Source: Anthopleura xanthogrammica (lineage: Eukaryota > Cnidaria > Anthozoa > Actiniaria > Actiniidae). From it: DNA of 64,000 nucleotides. Location: positions 7,036,468 through 7,100,467 of the forward strand of contig OZ025221.1 of the NCBI GenBank assembly GCA_964019055.1, in the 5' to 3' direction. Positions 11,701 through 22,800 of this stretch are shown here, one piece after another; position 1 is the first letter of the stretch; every line of letters begins with the position of its first letter. The notes beneath the pieces were generated by a model. That model was not told the origin of the DNA and made no database searches. It saw only the letters and a list, made by a program, of their open reading frames with translations. The translations under genes were made by a program, and so were the position numbers.

Positions 11701-14700
11701 ACAACAATCCATTTCACACTTAGTTTTTTGTACAGCTGGAGGTAGGTAGTCAAACCAAGTGCTAATCATGACCAATTAGTCTAACTACCACTGTCCCACC
11801 CAGGAAAAATAGATGTCAAAACGTTTTTCAACGGAAGTTGTGTGATTTAAAATATATCTGTTGTTGTTGTTCTCAGCAAAGGATAACAACTAAGAGCAAA
11901 AAGAAAAAGAGGAATGATCAGAAAAACAGAGATAAATCTAACAAGTTTTTGGAAAGGGCTTCAAATAAATATGTTAGTACTGTCTAATGCTAATCATCAC
12001 TAAATAAATAAAATTCATCAGAAATTAGACAATTGCTATTAAGCATAATAACTAATGACTAACTGAGTCCAAAGTCTAAGTAAAGAACACTCTGTACTGC
12101 TCTGTCCATTGGAGATTGGCCTTTGTAAGGGACTACGTGTCCTATTGTTAATCTCTGTGGGATTGTATTTTAATTCCTAAATTATAAAATTATAAAAATT
12201 GATAAAAATGAAAAATCCCTAAACCCTGAAGAAACGTATCCACAATGTGTTTTCATGCGACCATATCTTTAACTTCCAACACTAAAGCATTGTTACTGCT
12301 ATTTTCATTTTAGGTCCAGGAACAAGAACCTGTGAATGAAGTGGAACAGAGTGCAGAAACACTGATCAGTAATTTCCGCAATAGTGTAGAAATGCTTGCA
12401 GAACGGATGCAAACCATCTCTGGTACTGGTAAACATATTGCAATGGATGCAACTGTCCAGGTACATGAATATACTCTATGCAGCAACACGTCACGTGATC
12501 AATACTCCAGTTTCGAGTTCTCTGTTGCTCAGTCTTAGCCTCGCAATCAAGTCTGAATTTTAAAATGTCGAACGTGGCCTATTCCACTTTAGGATGACAT
12601 AATTCAAAATGTTGTGCATGAGGAAAGTATGCACGCACTAACCAGATATGAAACTAAAAATATAACACCCAAGTGACTTCAGTTCTAATTGTTTGTTTCA
12701 AAGTTATCTTTGTTTATTTGCAGTCGTTGTTCCAGACCGTGAGTGCAATGCATCCGCAGCTCTTGAGATTGATAGAGCAGCAGGAAGAAGAAACAGGTAG
12801 GCTTTGAACACTTTTTCATAGAGCGGTGGTTGGTAAGATCTGGTCTCCAGCTACCAACTAAGTTGCAGTTGGAGTAAACTCAAAATGAATAGTCGGAAGT
12901 TCTCGATGAAAAGCACCGGTGTCAGACAGCCAATAACGAGATTGAATAGAGGCTTTGCACCATCACGTGATGGCAGCCATGACAGGAGGCAGGAACAGTG
13001 GAGTCTTCCCCCCTGGGAAACTGAATTCTTTCTCATGTAAATCAGATTAAACCAGATTCAATTGTTCCTGCCTCCTGTCATGACTGCCATCACGTGATAG
13101 TGCAAAGCCTCTATAGCCTTTAGTTACGGCAGTTTGTTTTACCTTTTTGGACCACGTGTCATTCCCTAGAGTATCATTTCTTTGTTTAACGATCGTGCAT
13201 GTGAAGACATGGATACAACTCAAACAAAAAATCTTATTCTCAAGAGAATGACACGAGGTCTGAAATGGCTCAACAAAGTATGGCTTCTTGGCCGGTCATC
13301 TTTTTCGGATTTGGATTAGTGCACACTCTTGAGAGTATGTATCGGAAGTTTTAGGAGCATCATGATTTTCCTGCTTATTTAAAATGTTTATTATCAATAG
13401 GCAAATATGATGCAATAAAAGAAAAACTTGGGCTGGTCCAAGATGCGCGTATTACCCTCGAAGCAGCCAGAGAACAACATCGAGAGAAGGTTAGACAACA
13501 AGAGCTGGAACAAGACATGCTTCGACGCATGCAGATCGAACAGAAACTAGAACTGATGCGGCAACAGAAAGCAGAGTACATGGCTTATCAACAGCGCTTA
13601 CAAACAGAGAGGCAGATAGCTTTGGAGCAACAGCATCAACAGTTGAAATACCAAAAATATATGCCGCAGCAATTTGCAGGCCAGTATGTAGTAGCCGATG
13701 GTGGCAGTCCTTACTCGTCCATGGGGTACATGCCTGCTCCTTCTATGCCACCTCCTGGAGGAGTTACCCAAACTGATGGAAGTCCTTACTCTTCGTTGAA
13801 TTATGTACCCACGTCTGTGGGACCCAGCACGACTGTTTCAGGACCAACAGCCCCTGGGGTAGCCAGTCAAATGGTGAAAGGAGGTCAACAACCCTATGGT
13901 CAACCGGTACCTCAGTATCAACAAGGATATACCCCGGGATACCCAGGTGTTGTGGACAACTCTGTAAGCTCTCATTCACCACAGTTCGGTGGTCAAGCCC
14001 AAGCACCACCATCGTATTCCCAGGCGGAGTACGCACCATATGGATCAGAGGTGACAGACACAAATGGACACCCAGTTCCTGAATATCAGCGGCAACAGGG
14101 GCCAGAGGTGTCTTATAGTGTATATCAAGCTGCACCAGGACAACCTCTCCCAAATCAACAACCTTATGCTTCAGCTCCAAGCTCTGCTCCATCGTTATCT
14201 CAAGCCCAACCACAGCTGTACGCCCAGGCAGGTAGTCACCCATCACAGCAACAGCAACTCCCATCATATGAAGGAAGTCAGCAGTATATTCCACCACAAT
14301 CACAACAACCACCCCAGACATATGGCAATCAACAACAATCTGCCATGCAACAACAGTACCAACAACCTCCAATGGGTGCTCCACAGTCGGAATCTGGTGG
14401 GTACCCTTCGCCTCAGATGCAGGGGCAACCACCACAGATGCAAGTGCAACCACCACAGATGCAAGTGCAACCACCACAGATGCAAGGGCATTCTCCTCAG
14501 ATGCAAGGGCAACCTCCTCAAATGCAGAGTCAGCCACCTCAAATGCAAGGGCATCCACCTCAGATGCAAGGACAGCCACCTCAAATGCAAGGGCAGCCGC
14601 CTCAAATGCAAAGTCAGCCACCTCAAATGCAAGGGCATCCGCCTCAGATGCAAGGGCAACAAAATGTCCCTGGTGGTTATGCAACGCCCCCACAACAAAT

Positions 14701-14827
14701 GTATGAACCCCAGTCGCAGCAATACCAGACAGGAGGTCCGTATACTCAGCAACCTCCACAGCACCAGTCCTCAGGGCCACCACCTCAACGTCAGTTATCA
14801 GATCTACAGCTCATCTCCTTTGACTAA
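5722..14827 (+). CDS. HGS: HGS/Hrs, ESCRT-0 subunit (complete, 16 exons, 935 aa)
   Basis: Coding exons: 5722-5764, 5908-5992, 6079-6154, 6720-6812, 7424-7544, 8088-8140, 8500-8568, 8822-8952, 9264-9363, 9812-9913, 10409-10516, 11029-11067, 11318-11458, 12314-12460, 12724-12796 and 13401-14827. They sum to 2808 nt, exactly 936 codons with the stop. Domains: VHS (about 5-140); FYVE zinc finger (161-221) with WAEGDVCHMC and RQHHCR; UIM (271-288, EEEELQLAMALSLSQEEA); a PSAP motif (364-367), which in Hrs recruits TSG101; coiled coil (about 390-545); Pro/Gln-rich tail with PPQMQGQ repeats (797-880); C-terminal LQLISFD, a clathrin-box-like end. Hrs sorts ubiquitinated cargo on early endosomes by binding PI3P, ubiquitin, STAM, clathrin and ESCRT-I. 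At 935 aa it is longer than the human protein (777 aa), mostly in the tail. A possible AATAAA is at 15791. Confidence 0.96.
9987..10384. repeat. AATG-type tetranucleotide repeat
   Basis: About 400 bp of AATG units with AATA and GGAATG variants, in the HGS intron between the UIM exon and the next exon. The long minus-strand open frame rich in FIHSF is produced by this repeat and is not a gene. Confidence 0.9.
10601..10748. mobile_element. MITE-like palindrome in HGS intron
   Basis: Ends are inverted copies: TCTTATTAGACATTTTAGGG at the left and CCCTAAAATGTATAATAAGA at the right, with an inner pair GTATTTTGCAGTATTTT/AAAATACTGCA. Non-coding. Confidence 0.6.
10792..10910. mobile_element. MITE-like palindrome in HGS intron
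   Basis: TGCTGTATCAGTGAACAGAG at the left pairs with CTCTGTTCAGTAATACAGCA at the right. About 120 bp and next to another palindromic element, so this intron is an insertion hot spot. Confidence 0.6.
11131..11270. mobile_element. MITE family B copy (HGS intron)
   Basis: Diverged palindrome with the family core (GCTCAAT..GGACAAAAC, a central TGAGAATTGG, then GTCCTCCAAATTGAGC) and an end reading GGGGTCTATA. Related copies are at 25203, 41692, 47798 and 63294. Confidence 0.6.
12946..13114. mobile_element. MITE family A copy (HGS intron)
   Basis: Inverted arms of about 50 bp: ATAGAGGCTTTGCACCATCA at the left, paired with the complementary arm ending TGCAAAGCCTCTAT. The loop contains TGGGAAACTGAATTCTTTCT. 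Same family as 41829-42000 and 47935-48106. Confidence 0.75.
14411..14660 (+). repeat. 21-bp coding minisatellite in HGS tail
   Basis: About twelve in-frame 21-bp units encode PPQMQGQ and variants (V, S or H for G). The frame is kept throughout. Confidence 0.9.
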
Positions 14828-15324
14828 TTCTTGTTGCTTCAGTTCATCAGTTGACAGACAATCGTCAAAAAGTAATCCTAAATAGTCCTGCTATTTGAAA
14901 TCCTTCTCTTCTTCTGCTGAAATTATAAGGGGTAAAATAAGCTTCTATCAGAAAAACTGAACATCTTTCTTTTGCGGAGGGCACCCGGGCGAAAAAGGCG
15001 ATGTTGCGCAGGTTCGGACAGTCCCGAAGAACAAAAGTCGGACTATTGTCGATACCGATGCTTTCCCGAAAGAAATGTATCAATGACCGAACAGAGGCCG
15101 AACATATAAAAGTCTTCGTTTTCGCAATACACGAAGCCTTTCCGAGGAACAGATTATTCAAAAATTAAAAGAAAGTCAAACTTGGAAAGTAATAGAGAAA
15201 GATTCGTATTAGAATAACCTGCCGCATTGCTACTATTCCTTAAAACTTAGATTTATTGAACTGTAGTTTTGAGGCATGCCATTTCTCAAAGCTTTTCCGA
15301 ACTTACGCAGTGTCTTAAGGCTAC

Positions 15325-15495
15325 GTACACACAATGCAACATTTTTCGCAATGTTGCAGGCAATCGATGTTGTGAGCCGCGTCACACGACCCAACTTGTT
15401 GTACGCAATGTTACAGAAGTAGAAAAGTATCCCACTTCAACAACATTGCCTGCAATATTGCGCGCAATGTTGCAGCGTGTTTCCGCGCCTTAAAC
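15325..15495. repeat. Inverted-repeat block with GCAATGTTG units
   Basis: CAATGTTGCAGGCAATCGATGTTG is roughly complementary to CAACAACATTGCCTGCAATATTG about 90 bp further on, with outer ends AAGGC and GCCTT. MITE-like but diverged. Confidence 0.4.
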
Positions 15496-15881
15496 TCCGC
15501 TTATGCAAGAATGGAACAGAAGCCCGTGGACCTGGAAAAAAATCCATAGTATTGCAGTGTTTTTACGAATGAAAGTCGTCTTGCACCTAAAATGTGACAA
15601 CTCTAACCAAATCCAGGTATCCTAAAAACAGTCTAGCTGTAATGCTCTTTTGTTCTCTCTACAAAATTGTCAACAGATTATATTTTGTTCCTGTAGGATT
15701 TCAACGATAAGACTGATAATGTATATTTATTGTTGAAGGGTAAGGCGGCTGCATTGCATTCATTTTAAATGATTCTCATTTTATGTATATAATAAAATAT
15801 TCATTGATTCAGGGGAATTGTTTTAATAATTAGTGCGCGTTTACGTGTTATAGGGAGTGGAGAGTATAGACCCCTTGCACT

Positions 15882-15960
15882 AATAGACCATTTTCGAGAT
15901 GCGCGAGCGCTTTCAAAAACATCGCAGGCGCAGACATGATCTCCAGGCATTTTCGGGCAG
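15882..15960. mobile_element. Single arm of a palindromic repeat
   Basis: TAGACCATTTTCGAGATGCG and the following GCTTTCAAAAACATCGCAGG match one arm of the full palindrome at 22820-22947 in ALYREF intron 5. The second arm is missing or diverged. Confidence 0.6.
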
Positions 15961-16852
15961 AGTCAATAGCGCGCGCGAAACAGGACTTCAAAACACACAT
16001 AATGACCAAACGAGGACTAAGGCTATCATTTCGATGTTGTATATTGAAGGCTGAATACTTTCTGCAACTGCATGATCTTAAGTAATGCATGCAGTCAAGA
16101 TGCGCAGTGCGAAACTAGAAAATTACCTTAAAAAAGGACATAAAATCATTCTAGTGTTAAAATTCATTAGCCCCCACAGTCCTTTGCACAAAGATGTCTT
16201 TACCAGTCTTCCTCCACTTCGGACGTTACTTTCTTGCACATTTAAAAGAAAATTAGATTTAAAAAAAAACCTTTGTTCTATTTATTGTTTATAATATTAT
16301 TACAGTGCGGTTAAGCTAACGATGACCAGGTTTACAAATTTAACCAAATTGTTGTGTTAACTTGAGACATATAATGAGAGCCAGGCTTCGTTTCTTGCTC
16401 CTGGTAGGCCCTGAGGGGGCTTGCTTGGTCTTCTGTTGCTTGGTTACCGAATATGACTATAATGGTGCATGTTTCTTATTCAATTTCTTATGAGCTGTGA
16501 AAATCACTGCATAACACTGGATGGAAATGAGAACATTTTACACCAATCACAGCACGCGAGATTTGGACTGCTCATCCAATCAGAATGCTGATACGCACAC
16601 AGTACCGCCACGATCTTGTCACCACAGCACGACTTTGCTATAATTTGTTCACACTACACAAAAAAATGTCCTACGTTTTTGCAGAACTCAGTTTCCCAGA
16701 GTGCTTTGTGAGCGTTGATGCAAGTGTTGAGATTTTTCAGAAATTGGTCTCCCTGTGGCTAGTACTCAATCCCTTTCCTCCCCATATAAAGTTTTGTGCA
16801 CGTGTCTATCCCATAATTTAGTCCCGGCGTCACTCCATCCACGCGGTTCAAC

Positions 16853-19800
16853 ATGGCGGAAGACGAAGTTGATATGTCTTTGGACGATATTATAAAAAAG
16901 AACAGAAGACCAGGCCGAGGTGGAAGAGGACGTGGTGGAGGAGGAAGAGGAAGACGAGGTGTAAGCGGCGGAGGAGGTGCAGTTCGACGAGGAAGAGGCA
17001 GAAGCCGTTCAACTCCTTACACACGAGTGAGTTTAGTCCAACGTCTTTTTTACACTGTCAACTATTTTACTCTCATAACTGTTTTACCAGTAGCCTGAAT
17101 TATCCCTCACTGTTATTCTCGTTCTTTAAGTCACAAGATATCCCAGACAGATGGCAGCATGATAAATATGACAATGCAAATGGCGGTCTTTTTAGCAGTG
17201 GTGGAGGAAGACGATCTGGTGGTGGTTTGTCAACTGGCAGCAAGCTCAGCATATCAAATCTCGATTTTGGAGTTTCAGACTCGGATATTGCGGTAAGATT
17301 TAGTGGAATTTTGAATTACAGAAACGGTACCTTAACACACTGGTTTTAGTCTTTCGAATGAGGGGAAATTTCTTCGTTGCTTACTAGTTTCTAAGAAATT
17401 TTAACAAAGTTTTGTGAAGAAGTATTTCACCTTATGACAGTCAATTGTTGTGAACGTCATAATTTATGCTCTCCTTGTCGTGAACTAAAGTCTCCTTTCT
17501 GTTTAATCTTATGACATAACTTTCATCACTTTATTTGTAGAAACAGGCATCTTATTTCAGAAAAAATTATTGTTAACTGAAAAAACTTCTATCAAAAGGT
17601 TCTCTGAATCAATTATTTATGTTGTCGTAATCGAAATTTCCCAAGTGTCTTTTTTAACTCTGAGAACTTTTTAAAGTTTTTCAAGAAGGATACTCTGATT
17701 TTGATTCGTAACACTACTTTAAGTTTTGATTCAGATAGATATATGTAGCCATTGTTAAAGAATTTTCATCCTAGCAACTTACTTTGTTCTTTTACTCTAA
17801 AATATAAACATTTTGGCTTTGTTGGGAGGCCAGAATAATTAAAAAAAAGGCGCTTAAAAAGCGCTTGTGTGGCTAATGTTTGTCACTGTGTGCTGCGATT
17901 ATGATGAGACAGTGGAATGGACGAGAGAGGGAGATTTGAACTTTGAAAAGTATACATTAGAATAAGGTAGTTCGTCATGTTGTTACATACAGACCATAAT
18001 AAGAAGTATCGACCAATGCTTAATTAAGATATTGATGTATGTATACAAGTGGTCTTAGATGGTACCTAAGTAGTCGGTACTGGAATACAAAATCACTGTG
18101 ATTAAAAGATATCAAATTTTCTACAGGTGAATTGCATTTAATTCTTGGCCCTGGGTTTAATTCAACATCTCCAGAGAGCAAAATATTTCTTGCAGACACA
18201 TTATAAAGATTATTTTCTTTTTCAAAACAAAAATTAACATCAACATATAAAGTACTTAGATATAATTTAACAGCTGGCTGTACAAGTCCTTTATTTGATA
18301 TGCAAGTGCTCTTAACATTATATTTTTGCTCAAGTTTGCCGTAACTATAGTTCACATGACATTCTGATCTGAAATAATTGCTAAAAAAGTAGTTTTCTCG
18401 ATGTAAATAGTTCACATACCACAGCTTATAATGAGTAGCTAAATCATATAACTTAGATGACTTAGGTGTTGACTTTCGAATGATCATTTTATATTTTTGC
18501 CTAGTTCTCTTTTTCTTCAGCATTCGCAAAATTTTTCCGACACGAATTCTCGACGGTTCTCTATCTCTCTTACGTGTACGTCGATGAACACGTGCAGCAC
18601 TATTTTCAACAAAGTTGTTGTCACACATTTCATTTTGGCATGAACTATCACATTTATTACAAGAATTTAATATGTACATAGTGTTGCAAGGCCATAGAAT
18701 GTTACTTATCACAGCTTTCATGATTCTATGGTCAATCATAGGTCTTTTAAACTCCCTGTAATACAGGGGTTTATGCAACAAACTAAATATCCCGTAAACA
18801 GGTGCGAGATCCCCACAGTGGGGGCTATAAGGAGCAATAAACCTCCGAAGAGGGCAAGTAAACCTCCGAAGAGGGCAGTTATTCCTTAAAAAAGGCGTGA
18901 TAAATTCCCTGAAGGGATTTTTAATTGGATTTGCATTGTTTTGTATCTCCAAATGGACCTGATTGTCGAAAATCAGCGAGCGACTTTGCTGACTTGTCAC
19001 TACATCTCGGCGTAAATATCGCCCTAAAAGTAGAATAAAGCTAGAAAAACGTTTCATTTAATCAACAGAAAGAAAACGTGAAAGCTGTGATAAGTAAAAT
19101 ATCGAAGAAGTGTCTAGAAAATTACGATTTTAAGAAAAACCTCTGGAAAAACCTGAAGGTCCTGAACTGGAAGCCACGAGGCAGCCTTTCATGATCGATT
19201 GAAATTCGATTGGCATTGCAGTGCACAAAAAATTGCTGATTGGCTATCGATCAGTTATCGATTAATCACGAAAGGGGCACGAATGATGGAACGCAGACCG
19301 CCTGTAACGCAGGCTCGAAAAGTTATGTTACGCTTACACGACGATGACATAGTGTGGCTTTTTTAACCACACAAAAATATGTATACTCTCTCTTCACTTC
19401 ATTTTATTTTTTCTTATGTTTTGAAGGTTTTTTTTACTTATTCCTCAAAATCCATGAGCAAATACCACCTTCATCTTGACAGCTTGCCTTTTTTTCCAAT
19501 TATTGGCTGAACACTGTTTTATTTTCACAACGTAATACTACTGATTAGAAGCGTCATAAGTATTACTAGAAATTAGTCCTCTTCTTTTACAATCAGACAT
19601 GTAAACATCACAAATAAAATGAACACCTTTTGCAAAGGCTTTAACTTGTGTGTTAGGTAGCAGAAGTGCCAAGTCTGTTTTTTTTTGGGGGGGGGGAGTT
19701 CTTTTCATAACCCACTTCTGAGATATGCTTTGCTTGTCACTCACAAAGTTTTCAATGTGATTTTCTGTGCTAAATGCTCAGTGATTCGTGACATGAGAAA

Positions 19801-22800
19801 AAAATTAATTTAATTTAACATGGAGGCTCATACTCAGCAAAGCATATCTTGGAAATGGGCTATTCTAAGATGATTTGATAGATCTTTTGCCAAAATGGTG
19901 GCCTCAAATTCAATGAGTTAACAGATTTTCATCAAACCCTTAACATCGAAGTGGAAAAAACCATGAATGACATTAAAGCATCATAGTAACAATAACAATC
20001 TATCAACCCTAACTTTTTCTTACAACAGCAATGATGATCATCACAGTTGCAAAGTGAACCGCTGTTGCTACATATTATAACTGTGTAGATAGTGCCAGTG
20101 TATTTGCTATACCAGACAGTAAATCTATATTTTCATTTGGTATTAATGAATTTCTTTTGGTATTTTTCTTTAGGAATTATTTAATGAGTTTGGAGAATTA
20201 AAGAAATCTTGTGTACATTATGATGCATCTGGTAGATCTCTTGGTACAGCTGACGTCATCTTTGTACGTAAAGAAGATGCACAAAAAGCTTCAAAACAGT
20301 ATAATGGAGTCCCTCTAGATGGTGAGTACCATATATTACTGACTCTTTTAATTATCAGTTATGATGACATTTCTCTTTGTAATATATTATGTACTTATTG
20401 ACTGAGTTAAGGTCGGTCCGAATGGGAAAATATTTGGCTCGAGGTCCTGAAGTACGGAAGGAGCGCAGCGAGTTCCGTGCCAAGGACCGAGAGCCAAATA
20501 TTTTCCCGTTCGGACCGACCTTAACTCAGTCAATAAGCATTTTATCATATGACCACATATAAAAAATCGATTTCAAAGCGTTTTTAATAAATGCGAATCA
20601 AAATGCATAGTTTTTACATGATTGACGGCAGCGAGTCTGAACGGCGAGTCCGAACGGGAAATTATTACACTTTTCGGAAAAGCGTACTTTTTTTGCTGAC
20701 GACATTTTCCCCAAAGGTTTTTTTAGAATCACGCGTACAGTGAAATACGGTCATATGATAACATATATTACTGACTCTTTTAATTATCAGTTATGATGAC
20801 ATTTCTCTTTGTAATATATATTTTTTTATTTCTTGTCTCAAACTTTTTCTCTGGATGTATTAATATAGTTGTTCACCTATGAAAACATCTTTGTTTTCAT
20901 ATTTAATTGTAAGCATAATTATATTGACCTTCAGAGATGTTTAAGATGATCACAAGTTTATCAATTAAATTACTATCAAGAGTTATCCTGTGTGAACAAA
21001 GTTGATCATTTGATTTGAGTCTGATTCATAAATGTAAAATTTAATATTTTTACTATTTTTTTAAGGACGTCCAATGAAGATAGAACTAGTAGTATCAGAA
21101 TCTGGAAGAGGATTAGGGTGAGTGTGATTTTTGTTCTTATGAATCATCATTATCTATAACACATCATCCTTTCTAAACATTACCAAACAAAAAAGACATT
21201 GAAGAGTTTATTATCATGCATATATTTTTTCTAAATAATGCTTATAGTACATTTACATGGTTCGTGCTACTCCTTAAACTCTTAAAAAAAAACTTAAAAA
21301 ACCTTTAAAAAAACTTGAATTTAATTAGTTTTCAAGTGTGCTTGAAAAGCTCTTGAATTTTAGCATTTCTGTTCAAACTCTTTGCTCTTTGCTTCTGATG
21401 GATATTGGTCAGGGTCTCTGATGTTGGTCACAAAATTATTTTTTTTTAAAGATTTTAATAATAATAAAGCTTTATTTATTCTTGAATGGCAAATAAATTT
21501 GAAAAACTCAAGATTACAAGAAATAAGATTTAAATATATACAACATTAAAAAGGCTAATAATTTACATACACCTACTTGCAAGAACGTTGCCACACAACA
21601 CCCGAAAATTGCTGCAATGTCTATCAAAAGCCCAATACAATAGCAGGTGTTACTCTCAACTTAGGGGAGTCAACCTAGTGATTTCAAAGCATGTTCACTT
21701 TTTCCAACAAAGTTCAGGTGAGTTAGCTTGAGAACCTCATCTAAACCATAGTAACTCAGCTGATGATACTCTTTCAAAAATTGTTTTTGAGTCCTTGATT
21801 ACTCCTTGAATTCTTCTGGAATCTTACATTATTTCAAAGCATGAACCCTGATTTAGCTCATGTTAACATGGAATATTTTTCTATTTTTTCAGAGGTGGAA
21901 GTTTTGGTGGAAGATCAGAACGTCGTGGTGGAGGAAGTAGAGGGGGAGGTGGTGGTGGTGGTGGAAGTAGTGGAAGGAGCAGAGGAAGAAGCCGTGGACG
22001 GGGACGTAGAGGAGGTGGAGGTGGAGGTTTTAAACAAACTAACAAGACTGCTGAAGAACTTGATGCCGAACTTGATGCCTATCGTGATGTAAGTCTTTGA
22101 TTGTATGACTTGTATGCTGTATATTCATGTTAATATTCTAGATTTTCCAAAATAGAGGGGGGTCATGGCAGAAGTGTATTATGAATTATTTCTTTGTTAC
22201 TTAAAAGCTGGGATCATATTCCCCTTTTACGGGTAACTCAATATTTATAACTTATTGAGATTTTGAGCCACAAATATGCATTGATATTGATGGCTAGTTG
22301 GGAATATATTTTCTTCTTGTTCAACGTTGTCAATATAACCCGTATTGGCGGCTCAAAATTGCAATAAGTTTAGTATTGGAATTCTCCCATCGCGTGGTAA
22401 TTCTGAGCCCACAATACAGGTTTATATTGGCGGCTCTCTCACAATCAAACTTATAGTAGAGTAGCAATACACTTCTAAATTCCAGAAGAGTCACTTTGGG
22501 GATCCATTGTTAATTCCCATGTTTTTTTCTTAAATTTATAAACGGGTATGTTATTCATGCAGTGTTGATATATCTGAGTATCCATCATAACATGTTGATT
22601 TATTGAGATAGAATAGTCAGGTAATACCTGGAACTTTAGTCCAAACTCCAGTACATAGCTGAGTTAACAATGATGTGGATCTGTACACGCATAATTTCCT
22701 GAAAGGGATAGTCAATGCAGGACAAGCAGATAGGATTTAAAAATTTGTCAATAATAGCCAAGACATCTCCATGCATTAGTACATCTTCATTAGCTGTGAT

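Larger units (their letters stand above)
14828..16852. other. HGS-ALYREF intergenic region
   Basis: Contains the HGS 3' UTR, a small inverted-repeat block rich in GCAATGTTG (about 15325-15495), a half palindrome at 15882-15960, and the ALYREF promoter side. No convincing gene; short open frames lack recognisable content. Confidence 0.5.

Noticed and set aside
11875..11985. Possible extra HGS exon rich in Lys codons
   Set aside because: Adding it would disturb the phase-perfect join of flanking exons, and the peptide has no counterpart in Hrs; no good donor follows.
13764..14783. 339-codon minus-strand open frame opposite the HGS last exon, plus a 273-codon plus-strand frame
   Set aside because: Shadows of the Pro/Gln-rich HGS coding repeat; no homology-like content and no matching splice context.
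18020..19057. Reading the 2A motif as proof of an integrated virus
   Set aside because: 2A motifs of this form also occur in non-LTR retrotransposons and cellular genes of marine invertebrates; no capsid, helicase or polymerase signature is present.
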